Source: an uncultured Bacteroidota bacterium (GTDB lineage: Bacteria > Bacteroidota > Bacteroidia > Bacteroidales > UBA932). Taken from it: a stretch of DNA of 64,000 bases. Positions 52,361-61,005 of this stretch are shown piece after piece; position 1 is the first letter of the stretch; every line of letters starts with the position of its first letter. Position numbers and translations under genes: made by a program. Location of the stretch: positions 24,194 to 88,193 of the forward strand of contig CALGSW010000011.1 in the NCBI GenBank assembly GCA_937901965.1, in the 5' to 3' direction. A model generated the notes under the pieces. That model was not told the DNA's origin. It saw nothing but the letters and a program-made list of their open reading frames with translations, and ran no database searches.

Positions 52361-55300
52361 ATGCATTACTCACAAAAAAAGGCCGGAATGATGAGAGTGA
52401 TCATTCTGTCGCTAATGGCCATTTTCCTTGTGTCTGGAAACATGTTTGCACAAAACATCAATATCAGGGGCAAGGTGGTCGACAAATCGGGGGAGCCTCT
52501 GATTGGTGTAACTGTTGTAATTGACGGAACAAGGACAGGAGTTGCTACCGAACTGGACGGCACATACTCGATTACCGCTCCTGCAAATGCAGTTCTCCAT
52601 TTTACCGCTATAGGTATGGAGGATGTTAGAGAGCAGGTAAATAACCGCTCAGTTATTAACGTTACTATGAATGAATCTTCAATTTTCCTTGAAGACGTAG
52701 TAGTAACAGCTCTCGGTATAAAGAAAGAGAGAAAAGCTCTTGGTTATGCCGTTCAGGATCTTAAGAGCGAAGAGCTCCTTAAGAATAAGCAGACCAATAT
52801 CGTTAACTCTCTTGCAGGTAAAGTTTCAGGTGTTAATATCACTCAATCAAGCGGTGCTGCCGGTGCAGGCGCAACCATCATTATCCGTGGTGGTAACTCT
52901 GCAAGTGAAACACGTGACAACCAGCCTCTGTTCGTTGTAGATGGTGTTATCTATGATAACTCTACAGTAAACACTGGTAGCTCGGGTACAGACGGTGTGA
53001 CTTCAAATGCTACATCATTCAGTAACCGTGTAATGGACATCAACCCTGAGGACATTGAAAACATGTCTATCCTTAAAGGCGCTGCTGCTGCTGCCCTCTA
53101 TGGCTCAAGAGCTGCAGACGGAGTTGTAGTAATCACAACCAAAAAGGGTGATGCAGGTAGTGTAAAGGTAAACTTTAATACTAAGTACTCCTATTCATGG
53201 GTTGGTAAATTACCTGAGATTCAAGGAACTTATGGTAGAGGATACTACAACGAATCAGGATCTTTCAGTGACATCACAACCTCTTCATGGGGTAATGAGA
53301 TCACAGGAACAGTATATGATAACGTTGGGACCTTCTTCCAGGGAGGAAGTGTATATGATAACAGCTTAAGCATCAGTGGTGGTAGTAAAAACGGTTCATT
53401 CTACCTTTCAGCATCAAATTTTGAACAGTCAGGTGTTGTTCCTAACACAGGTTACAGCAAAACAACAGTTCGTTTCAATGGAGAACAGAAGTATGGTAAA
53501 CTTACAGTTGGAGCAAACGCTGCCTATACTCTTTCCAATACAGACAAAACCCTTACCGCAGCAGGTCTTTACAATGGTGGTGGTACAGGTGCTATGACTG
53601 CTCTTTATGGCTGGTCAAGAAGTGACGATGTTACCAGATATCTTAATGAAGATGGTACAAAATACAGAATTTTTGAAGGCATTCAGGAGCTCTCTGCAGA
53701 TGTTGAGAATCCATACTGGATTATTAACAAGAATAAACTTTCTGATAATCTGAACCGTTTCACAGGAGGTATCAATGCTTCATATGAATTTGCAGAGTGG
53801 TTTAATGTTCTGTACCGTTTAGGATATGACAATTATAACAGCGGTAACTATACATACATTGCTCCGGGTGGTGCTGTTCTCGATAAATATCAGAAGGGTC
53901 GTCTAAGCAAAGGTAAATCACAGTATGAATATATTACATCAAACCTGATGCTGAACTTCCAGAAGAAAATAGGTGATTTTGACCTTAGCTTGCTTTTGGG
54001 ACATACTACTGAGCAAACTGAGAGGACAACCCTTAACCATTGGGGTTACAACTTCCTGACTCAGGGAACCATCAGTTTTGAGAACATTGTAAATGAAAAT
54101 AAATTCTTCTCTGAGAATACAACACGTAAGAGAATGATAGGTGTTTACGGTGAGTTCAGAGGAAGCTACAAAAATATTGCTTACTTGACAGTAACCGGCA
54201 GAAATGACTGGTCATCAACTCTTCCAATTGAAAACAGATCATACTTCTATCCATCCGTTTCAGGTAGTTTAGTGTTCACAGAACTGATGCCTAAGAGTGA
54301 TATTCTATCATTTGGTAAGGTAAGGGCTTCATGGGCACAAGTAGGTAAGGATGCCGATGCTTATGCAACAAACAACTATCTGTGGCCTCCTCAGATTGTT
54401 CACAATGGTATTATAGGTACAGGTAACAGCTGGACTGGCGGTAGCCCCTTCCTGGTTCCTGAAATTCAGCAATCTTATGAATTGGGTACTGAACTGAAAT
54501 TCTTTGGTGGCAGACTTGGCCTTGATTTCACATACTATAATAGTACAACTAAGAACCAGCTGGCAAGCCCACGTCTTGCACAGTCTACAGGTTACATCTT
54601 CCTTACATTGAACAGCGGTTCAGTTAATAATAAAGGTATGGAGTTGTCAATCAATGCAGTTCCTATTGATAAGAAAGACTTCACTTGGGATCTTACTCTT
54701 AACCTTTCCGGTAACCGTGGAACACTGGGAGATTTTCTTCCTGGTGTAGGTCTGTTCTATGTTACAGATGTTCAGATTGGTGGTGTTAAAGCTGCCTCAG
54801 TACCTAACGGAGGTTACTTCCTAGGTCTTACCGGTGACTACTGGCTGAGAGAAAAAGATGCAGAAGGTAAAGAGATTGCAAATGGTAGATATCAGGTTGA
54901 TCCTACAACAGGTCTTTATAAGGCATCCAAGGTTACCACAAATATAGTGGGTAACCGTGAGCCAATAATGATTGGTGGTTTGAACAACAGTTTCAGATAC
55001 AAGAATCTGAATCTGTCATTCCTTCTTGACCTTCGCTTAGGAGGTGATATTTATAACGGAACAGATTATGCAAGCACAGTTAGAGGTACAAGCATGCGTT
55101 CTCTAGACAGACAATCGGTAACTGTTGAGGGTGTATCAAGTGTAACAGGTGAGCCTCTGAGCTACACATATGAGGCTGGTAAAATGTACACAGTAGGCGG
55201 AGCTCAAAAATCCGGAAACTACATGATACAGCAGTACTGGAGTAATTATGGTGAAAACGCTTATAACTTCATAACTAAAACAAACTGGATCAGACTAAGA

Positions 55301-55534
55301 TCTGTTTCTTTATCATATGATTTTACAAGTCTGTTTAAGAATAATAATATTGTTAAAGGATTGTCTGCGACATTCTCTGCTAACAACCTGTTTGTATGGA
55401 CCAACTACAAGGGTATGGACCCAGAGGTAAGTGTATCTGGATCAGGTACAGGTGGTTCAGGCTCTATGGGTATAGACTACAATGGTATTCCTGCAACAAG
55501 GAACGTTACATTCGGTCTTAATTTCACATTTTAA
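52361..55534 (+). CDS. SusC/RagA family TonB-linked outer membrane protein 2
   Basis: A 1057-residue SusC homologue. Signal peptide ending near residue 31, carboxypeptidase-like domain NINIRGKVVDKSGEPLIGVTV, motif LEDVVVTALGIKKERKALGY (a less common variant of the VVGYGTQ box), plug with DIENMSILKGAAAAALYGSRAADG, and barrel ending TFGLNFTF. It differs clearly from SusC 1, so it is not a recent duplication. It is followed 24 bp later by its SusD partner. Confidence 0.97.
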   Translation: MHYSQKKAGMMRVIILSLMAIFLVSGNMFAQNINIRGKVVDKSGEPLIGVTVVIDGTRTGVATELDGTYSITAPANAVLHFTAIGMEDVREQVNNRSVINVTMNESSIFLEDVVVTALGIKKERKALGYAVQDLKSEELLKNKQTNIVNSLAGKVSGVNITQSSGAAGAGATIIIRGGNSASETRDNQPLFVVDGVIYDNSTVNTGSSGTDGVTSNATSFSNRVMDINPEDIENMSILKGAAAAALYGSRAADGVVVITTKKGDAGSVKVNFNTKYSYSWVGKLPEIQGTYGRGYYNESGSFSDITTSSWGNEITGTVYDNVGTFFQGGSVYDNSLSISGGSKNGSFYLSASNFEQSGVVPNTGYSKTTVRFNGEQKYGKLTVGANAAYTLSNTDKTLTAAGLYNGGGTGAMTALYGWSRSDDVTRYLNEDGTKYRIFEGIQELSADVENPYWIINKNKLSDNLNRFTGGINASYEFAEWFNVLYRLGYDNYNSGNYTYIAPGGAVLDKYQKGRLSKGKSQYEYITSNLMLNFQKKIGDFDLSLLLGHTTEQTERTTLNHWGYNFLTQGTISFENIVNENKFFSENTTRKRMIGVYGEFRGSYKNIAYLTVTGRNDWSSTLPIENRSYFYPSVSGSLVFTELMPKSDILSFGKVRASWAQVGKDADAYATNNYLWPPQIVHNGIIGTGNSWTGGSPFLVPEIQQSYELGTELKFFGGRLGLDFTYYNSTTKNQLASPRLAQSTGYIFLTLNSGSVNNKGMELSINAVPIDKKDFTWDLTLNLSGNRGTLGDFLPGVGLFYVTDVQIGGVKAASVPNGGYFLGLTGDYWLREKDAEGKEIANGRYQVDPTTGLYKASKVTTNIVGNREPIMIGGLNNSFRYKNLNLSFLLDLRLGGDIYNGTDYASTVRGTSMRSLDRQSVTVEGVSSVTGEPLSYTYEAGKMYTVGGAQKSGNYMIQQYWSNYGENAYNFITKTNWIRLRSVSLSYDFTSLFKNNNIVKGLSATFSANNLFVWTNYKGMDPEVSVSGSGTGGSGSMGIDYNGIPATRNVTFGLNFTF

Positions 55535-55558
55535 TTAATGGATTAACAATATCTAATC

Positions 55559-57484
55559 ATGAAAAAAATATTACAAATTATATTAAGTCTGATGATTGTT
55601 GCGAGTTTTACCTCTTGCAACAAGTGGCTGGATGTCAACGTAGATCCTGATAATCCTACAGACAAAAGTGCCACACCGGTTAACAGACTGCCGTGGATTC
55701 AACACTACTACGGTTATGCACACGGAACCGCTAATATGCGTACATCTACTATTGCCGGTCTTATGACTCAAAGTTCAGCTACCGCTGCAAATGGTATGCT
55801 GGCAGCTTGGAACCCTCTACAGTCTAGTGCTACAACAATTTATCAAAACTGGTTTCTTGGAGCAGGTGTAAACATCGGTCCAATGATAAAGATGGCAGAA
55901 GAGACTGGTTCATATCACTACATGGCTGCAGGTTATGCAATGAAAGCTATGGGCTTCCTGATGATGCTTGACCTCCATGGTGAAATGCCTTATACTGAGG
56001 CAATGGGTGAAAAGTACAATCCTTCTTATGATCAGGGTGATGTTATCTATGCAGGTTGTATGGCCGACATTGAAAAGGCAATTGAGTATTTTAATAAAAC
56101 TCAGGAGCCGGGTTCATTCAAGTTTGCAGATGGAGATACATGGAATGGCGGTAATGTAGACAAATGGATTAAATTGTGCTATGGATTGAAGGCAAGATAT
56201 CTTAATATCATTTCAAAGAAGAGTACATATGATCCGCAAGCAATTTTAGCTGCTCTGGAGAAAGCTCCTAAATCAAATGCAGACAACACTTCACAGAAGC
56301 GTTACAATGTTGAGGGAGACGCTGTAAACTTCACAGTTTCCGACCCTTATCAAACTAACTTCACTTGGAACTCAGCCGGTTATGGTACAGGCCAAAGACT
56401 TACAAGATGGTATATCAACCTTCTGACTAATAATTTTACAGGCGGTTCAGGAGTTGTTGACCCACGTATGCCTAAGCTGGTTCCGGCTATGATGACAAAT
56501 GTCAAGCTTAACAACGCTAATGAGATTGTAAGCTATGATTGGGCCAGAGATATAGGAGTTGATATGATGTATTCAGATATACGTCAGAACGGCGGCCCAC
56601 TTCTTGCTTCGTATGCGACAGCCGATACAAAGGTTATTTATACAATCGCAGATGAAACCGCAAGAAATAACTTTATTGCCGGTCTTAAACAGGCATACAC
56701 TGTAGACGGAACAAAAGTTACCGTAACTTACAAAAAAGGATCTTTCTTTATTCAGAATACAAACTACAAGCGAGCAGGTGATACAGTATATGTTAACCTG
56801 AGATCAAACTCACTTTCAACACTTGGCAGAGGTGTAAATGATACTTACTATTACCCTGTATCAACATCTAATGCAGTTGCAGGAACAGGTACATTCCACG
56901 CAAGACCGGATTCAGATTTTGATATCATGACATATGCTGAGATGTGCTTTATCAAAGCCGAGGTTTATATGAGAATGGGTCAGCCAGGACCTGCTCATAC
57001 AGCATATCTTGAAGGTATCAGAGCATCATTCGCAAGGATGCAGGCCAAACTTAATGACTGGAAAGCAGCCGGAGTTAAAAATCCTGATCAAATGCCTATG
57101 AATCAGGCTGATATTGATGCATACATGGCAAGTGCCGCAGTTGCTCAAACCGCTGCTCAACTTAAAATGTCACATATTATCAAGGAGAAAATCATAGCTA
57201 TGGGCTTTGACTTCCAGATTTGGAATGATATGAGACGTTTCAACTACAGTGCCGGTAACATAGGTAACTTTGGTGTGGTTTATCCGGACTATAAGAGACC
57301 TTATGAATTTACTGCAACAAATAAGATGACTGGTGCCAGTCCTGCAGATCCAACATACTGGTTTAGAAGACTAACTCACAGTACTCACGAAAGTAACTAC
57401 AACAATGAACAACTTCTTGCCTCAAATCCACTGGCAATGAAAGATGCAATTTGGAGTGACCCTGTATGGTGGGACAAACCATAA
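55559..57484 (+). CDS. SusD/RagB family lipoprotein 2 (SusD-like_2 type)
   Basis: A 641-residue lipoprotein with lipobox SFTSC (lipidated cysteine at residue 20) and the start NKWLDVNVDPDNPTDKS, typical of the SusD-like_2 branch rather than classical SusD. The later FDIMTYAEMCFIKAEVYMRMG and IIKEKIIAMGFDFQIWNDMRRFNY fit that branch. It pairs with SusC 2 to bind the ligand at the cell surface. A terminator follows. Confidence 0.94.
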   Translation: MKKILQIILSLMIVASFTSCNKWLDVNVDPDNPTDKSATPVNRLPWIQHYYGYAHGTANMRTSTIAGLMTQSSATAANGMLAAWNPLQSSATTIYQNWFLGAGVNIGPMIKMAEETGSYHYMAAGYAMKAMGFLMMLDLHGEMPYTEAMGEKYNPSYDQGDVIYAGCMADIEKAIEYFNKTQEPGSFKFADGDTWNGGNVDKWIKLCYGLKARYLNIISKKSTYDPQAILAALEKAPKSNADNTSQKRYNVEGDAVNFTVSDPYQTNFTWNSAGYGTGQRLTRWYINLLTNNFTGGSGVVDPRMPKLVPAMMTNVKLNNANEIVSYDWARDIGVDMMYSDIRQNGGPLLASYATADTKVIYTIADETARNNFIAGLKQAYTVDGTKVTVTYKKGSFFIQNTNYKRAGDTVYVNLRSNSLSTLGRGVNDTYYYPVSTSNAVAGTGTFHARPDSDFDIMTYAEMCFIKAEVYMRMGQPGPAHTAYLEGIRASFARMQAKLNDWKAAGVKNPDQMPMNQADIDAYMASAAVAQTAAQLKMSHIIKEKIIAMGFDFQIWNDMRRFNYSAGNIGNFGVVYPDYKRPYEFTATNKMTGASPADPTYWFRRLTHSTHESNYNNEQLLASNPLAMKDAIWSDPVWWDKP

Positions 57485-57506
57485 TGAGTATTGATTAATA
57501 TCTCTG

Positions 57507-57538
57507 AGGAGAGCTTAAAAAGCTCTCCTATTTTTTTA
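57507..57538 (+). terminator. Intrinsic terminator after the second SusC/SusD pair
   Basis: A perfect 10-pair stem AGGAGAGCTT/AAGCTCTCCT with a 3-nt loop (57507-57529) is followed by A and seven T (57531-57537). It lies 22 nt after the SusD stop. Confidence 0.93.
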
Positions 57539-57558
57539 TATGCCGCCCGGAAAAATTG

Positions 57559-57566
57559 TATCTTTG
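57559..57566 (+). promoter_or_regulatory. -7 promoter element for the aminopeptidase P gene
   Basis: TATCTTTG matches TAnnTTTG, 24 nt before the ATG at 57591. It excludes the upstream in-frame ATG at 57540. Confidence 0.5.
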
Positions 57567-57590
57567 TTAAAACGACTAAAACAGATTAAT

Positions 57591-58982
57591 ATGTTTTCAA
57601 AGGATGTATATGTAAACAGAAGAAGGCAACTCGCCTCAATGGTTAAATCGGGAATTCTTCTATTTCTGGGTAATTCAGAGGCAGGGATAAACTATATCGG
57701 TAATACATACAGATTCCGCCAGGACTCGTCTTTCCTCTATTTCTTTGGGCTTGATGAGCCGGATCTGGCTGCTGCAATTGATGTTGAGAATGGAGAGGAG
57801 ATAATTTTCGGGAATGATGTGACTCTTGATGATATTATCTGGATGGGGCCACAGCCACTAATGAGGGATAAGGCTGCGTTGGTGGGTGTTGAAAAGGTTA
57901 AAGGAGCTTCAGAACTGACAAATTATCTGTCAAATGCAAAAAATATGGGGAGGGTGATACATTTTCTTCCTCCTTACAGATATCACAATCAGATTAGACT
58001 TTTTTCACTGCTTGGCGTTGAATTTGAAAAACAGAGAGAGCAGGCTTCCGCAGAGTTTATTAAGAGCGTAGTATCGCTCAGAGAGATAAAGGATTCATTT
58101 GAAATTGCAGAACTTGATAAAGCGGCTGACATAGGTTATGCTATGCATTATACAGCAATGAGGATGGCAAAGCCGGGGATGGTGGAGCAGGAACTTGTGG
58201 GTCTGATGGAGGGGATTGCGATTTCAAACGGGTATATGCCATCTTTTCCAATAATACTTTCTCAGAACGGGGAGACTCTTCACAACCACACACACCATCA
58301 GACACTCACAGATGGCAGGCTTCTGGTAATGGATGCCGGAGCAGAGACAAATCTTCACTATGCATCTGATTTTACAAGAACAATTCCGTCAGGCGGGAAA
58401 TTTACCCAAAAGCAAAAGGATATTTATAACATAGTTTCGGCTGCAAATGATCTTGGAACAGCTTTGGTTAAACCGGGGGTTACCTACTCATCGGTTCACA
58501 TGGCAGCGGTGAGACTTCTTGCTCAGGGGCTTATTAACCTCGGCCTTATGAAAGGTGATGTTGACGAAGCTGTGGCTGCGGGAGCTCATGCCCTCTTTAT
58601 GCCTCACGGCCTTGGTCATCAGATGGGGCTTGATGTTCATGACATGGAGGATTTGGGTGAGAACTTTGTGGGTTATGACGAAATTCACAAAAGGGCAACT
58701 CAATTTGGACTGAAGTCTCTGAGAATGGGTAAGACACTCCGTCCGGGACACGTTATTACCAATGAGCCTGGTTGTTACTTTATTCCGGCACTTATTGAGA
58801 AGTGGAAGAGTGAGGGAATCAACAAAGAGTTTATCAACTTCTCAAAACTTGAAGATTATTATACATTTGGAGGTATAAGAATTGAAGATGATATCCTGGT
58901 AACTGAAAACGGTTCCAGACTTCTGGGACACAAACGCCTTCCAAATACTCCTGAGGCTGTTGAGGCTGAAATGTCACGCTGA
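57591..58982 (+). CDS. Xaa-Pro aminopeptidase (aminopeptidase P family, M24B)
   Basis: A 463-residue metallopeptidase removing N-terminal residues before proline. The creatinase-like N-terminal domain (RRRQLASMVKSG, FRQDSSFLYFFGL) is followed by the catalytic domain with metal ligands in MDAGAET...SDFTRTIP (two aspartates), HGLGHQMGLDVHD (histidine), NEPGCYFIP and GGIRIEDD (glutamates). The ATG at 57591 is used because the upstream one precedes the promoter. It has no signal peptide, so it acts in the cytoplasm on imported peptides. The next gene begins 14 bp later. Confidence 0.95.
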   Translation: MFSKDVYVNRRRQLASMVKSGILLFLGNSEAGINYIGNTYRFRQDSSFLYFFGLDEPDLAAAIDVENGEEIIFGNDVTLDDIIWMGPQPLMRDKAALVGVEKVKGASELTNYLSNAKNMGRVIHFLPPYRYHNQIRLFSLLGVEFEKQREQASAEFIKSVVSLREIKDSFEIAELDKAADIGYAMHYTAMRMAKPGMVEQELVGLMEGIAISNGYMPSFPIILSQNGETLHNHTHHQTLTDGRLLVMDAGAETNLHYASDFTRTIPSGGKFTQKQKDIYNIVSAANDLGTALVKPGVTYSSVHMAAVRLLAQGLINLGLMKGDVDEAVAAGAHALFMPHGLGHQMGLDVHDMEDLGENFVGYDEIHKRATQFGLKSLRMGKTLRPGHVITNEPGCYFIPALIEKWKSEGINKEFINFSKLEDYYTFGGIRIEDDILVTENGSRLLGHKRLPNTPEAVEAEMSR

Positions 58983-58996
58983 TTATTGCACAATAA

Positions 58997-60421
58997 ATGA
59001 AAAACTTCACTAAACATTGCCATCTGCTCAAATTTTTGCAGGTGGCAATTTTTGTCCTCATCCTGCTGGCCTCCTGTTCTAAAGAGGAGCAGCCTAAGGT
59101 AAAGTCAAACCTTAACTCAATCTCCTCATTCTCATTTTCCAAGACGGAAAATCCGCAGCTTACTGTTGAGACATTGGGGATTATTGCGGACAGAACTATA
59201 TACATTACTCTGCCTGACGGCATTTCGCTTAATTCTCTCACACCCCGTTTTGCCATCTCTTCGGCAGCAACAATATCTTATAACGGAGCTGTAATTGAAA
59301 GCGGAAAAAGGCAACTTGATTTTTCCCAGACTGTTACTCTGAGGGTTACGGCTGAGTCCGGGAGAACAGCAGATTACAAGATATTGGTAAAAAACGGGGA
59401 GAGTGCCTTTGACCAGGTGCTCTATTCGTTTATGCAGAAGTACTCAATACCCGGGATATCGTATGCTATAACGAAGGATGAGGAGATTGTTTATAAGTCC
59501 GGGCTTGGTTTTGCAGTTACTGAAACCGACACCCGGGCCACCCCGTCACACCTCTACAGACTGGCAAGCGTGTCTAAACAATTTACATCTCTCTGTATTA
59601 TGAAATTGATGGAGAGGGGTAAGCTGACATTAGACCAGAAAGTGTTTGGGACATCAGGTATTTTGGCTTCTGAATTTACCGGAGTCACAGACAGGGCTGC
59701 CTCTGTTACAATCAGACATCTCCTGGAGCATACAAGCGGCTGGATAAGTGATCCTGACCCTATGTTTACCTCTTCTTTTTCAGGTCAAAGTCTTTCGCAG
59801 AGGATTGATTATGTGCTGAAATCTACACAGAAGGAGCCGGGAACTTCTTTCAGCTACTATAATATGGGATTCGGGATACTGGGCAAGGTCATCGAGAAGG
59901 TATCCGGGAAGGGATACGAGGCGTTCCTCAAAGAGGTTTTGGCTGAGGCAGGTGTAACTGACATCCATGTTGGGGGCGACAGATCTCAGAGAAGAGCAAA
60001 CGAGGTGGTCTATTATTCGCAGAATGGATACAATGGATATGGTAATCCCATGGATGTTATTGCTGCCGCGGGGGGTGTAATTGCATCGGTGGAGGAGATG
60101 ATGAAGCTGATGTTCCATATAGATGGAAGAGGCAAGGTGGCGGATATTATTACTCCGTCAACCAGAACAGTAATGCTTACGCCCTCTTCTGTTTATAACA
60201 GATATGCACTGGGATGGAGATGTAATCACAGCTCTCTTTTTTCAGGTTCATGGTACCATTCCGGGAACCTCGCAGGAACAGCCTCAATGTGGGTAATGGG
60301 AGGTGATGGTATTAATTGTGTGGTTCTGTGTAACTCCCGCTCCTATATTGAGGGGTTTGATGATGAGATGTATGTCATGCTCAATAATTTGCTGAGAATG
60401 GCATCTTCAACAACCTGGTAA
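58997..60421 (+). CDS. Lipoprotein serine hydrolase (beta-lactamase family) with N-terminal DUF5018-like domain
   Basis: A 474-residue lipoprotein: lipobox LLASC (cysteine 27), an N-terminal Ig-like domain (about 40-135, SFSFSKTENPQLTVETLG, with a DUF5018-like pattern), then a class C beta-lactamase fold with SxxK (S191-V-S-K194), YxN (Y287-Y-N289) and HSG (H421-S-G423). It is a second, distinct member of this hydrolase family in the window. The gene follows aminopeptidase P by 14 bp. Its last 79 bp overlap the convergent NUDIX gene. Confidence 0.88.
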   Translation: MKNFTKHCHLLKFLQVAIFVLILLASCSKEEQPKVKSNLNSISSFSFSKTENPQLTVETLGIIADRTIYITLPDGISLNSLTPRFAISSAATISYNGAVIESGKRQLDFSQTVTLRVTAESGRTADYKILVKNGESAFDQVLYSFMQKYSIPGISYAITKDEEIVYKSGLGFAVTETDTRATPSHLYRLASVSKQFTSLCIMKLMERGKLTLDQKVFGTSGILASEFTGVTDRAASVTIRHLLEHTSGWISDPDPMFTSSFSGQSLSQRIDYVLKSTQKEPGTSFSYYNMGFGILGKVIEKVSGKGYEAFLKEVLAEAGVTDIHVGGDRSQRRANEVVYYSQNGYNGYGNPMDVIAAAGGVIASVEEMMKLMFHIDGRGKVADIITPSTRTVMLTPSSVYNRYALGWRCNHSSLFSGSWYHSGNLAGTASMWVMGGDGINCVVLCNSRSYIEGFDDEMYVMLNNLLRMASSTTW

Positions 60422-61005
60422 AGCTCGCTTATAATCATTGCAGTAGCACCCCAGATAAACATACCATCATATTCAAATCCGGGGGCATCCAGCCACTCAC
60501 CTGTGGGGCTCTGGAATCTCTTGTTTACTGCCTTTTGGGGATTAAGGTTCTTAAGTGGAACTAAAGAGTAACCGGCAACCTCTCTTGGGTCCGGAATAAA
60601 CTCAATATCTCTTTTTGCCACAGCAAGTAGTGGATAGATTAGAAAATTGCTGGGGGGAACGTAAAGCTCAGTTAAGTATGAAAGAGGAATAATATCTTCT
60701 CTGGTTACAGCCATCTCTTCCTGAGCCTCTCTTAATGCTGTTTCAGCAGGCGACTTATCGGCCTTTTCCCTCTTTCCTCCCGGAAAGGCAGCCTGAGCTG
60801 AGTGAACACCATTATAACTGTTCCGTAATATAATCAGCACCCTCCAATCCATCAAGTCGTTGCCATGTGGGAACAGAAGAACCATTACTGCCGACTCTTT
60901 TGCTCCGGCTGGAGGATAATTATCAAGAAACATATCCGCCCGCCTCTGTTGAGGAGCCAGACGGATATGTGCCTCTTTACCCGGTAATGGAAGGTTATTT
61001 ATCAA
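60343..61005 (-). CDS. NUDIX hydrolase, CoA pyrophosphatase-like
   Basis: A 220-residue protein with the CoA-type NUDIX box: FPGGKREKADKSPAETALRE followed by AQEEM, plus the preceding RVLIILRNSYNGVHSAQ segment typical of NUDT7/CoAse enzymes, which cleave CoA and related diphosphates. The C-terminus overlaps the serine hydrolase gene by 79 bp on the other strand. The start overlaps the stop of the S9 peptidase gene upstream by 11 bp, so the two are linked. Confidence 0.92.
   Translation of the reverse strand: MINNLPLPGKEAHIRLAPQQRRADMFLDNYPPAGAKESAVMVLLFPHGNDLMDWRVLIILRNSYNGVHSAQAAFPGGKREKADKSPAETALREAQEEMAVTREDIIPLSYLTELYVPPSNFLIYPLLAVAKRDIEFIPDPREVAGYSLVPLKNLNPQKAVNKRFQSPTGEWLDAPGFEYDGMFIWGATAMIISELYQVVEDAILSKLLSMTYISSSNPSI

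Noticed and set aside
57540..57590. Upstream ATG of aminopeptidase P at 57540
   Set aside because: It overlaps the tail of the terminator and lies before the -7 element at 57559-57566.
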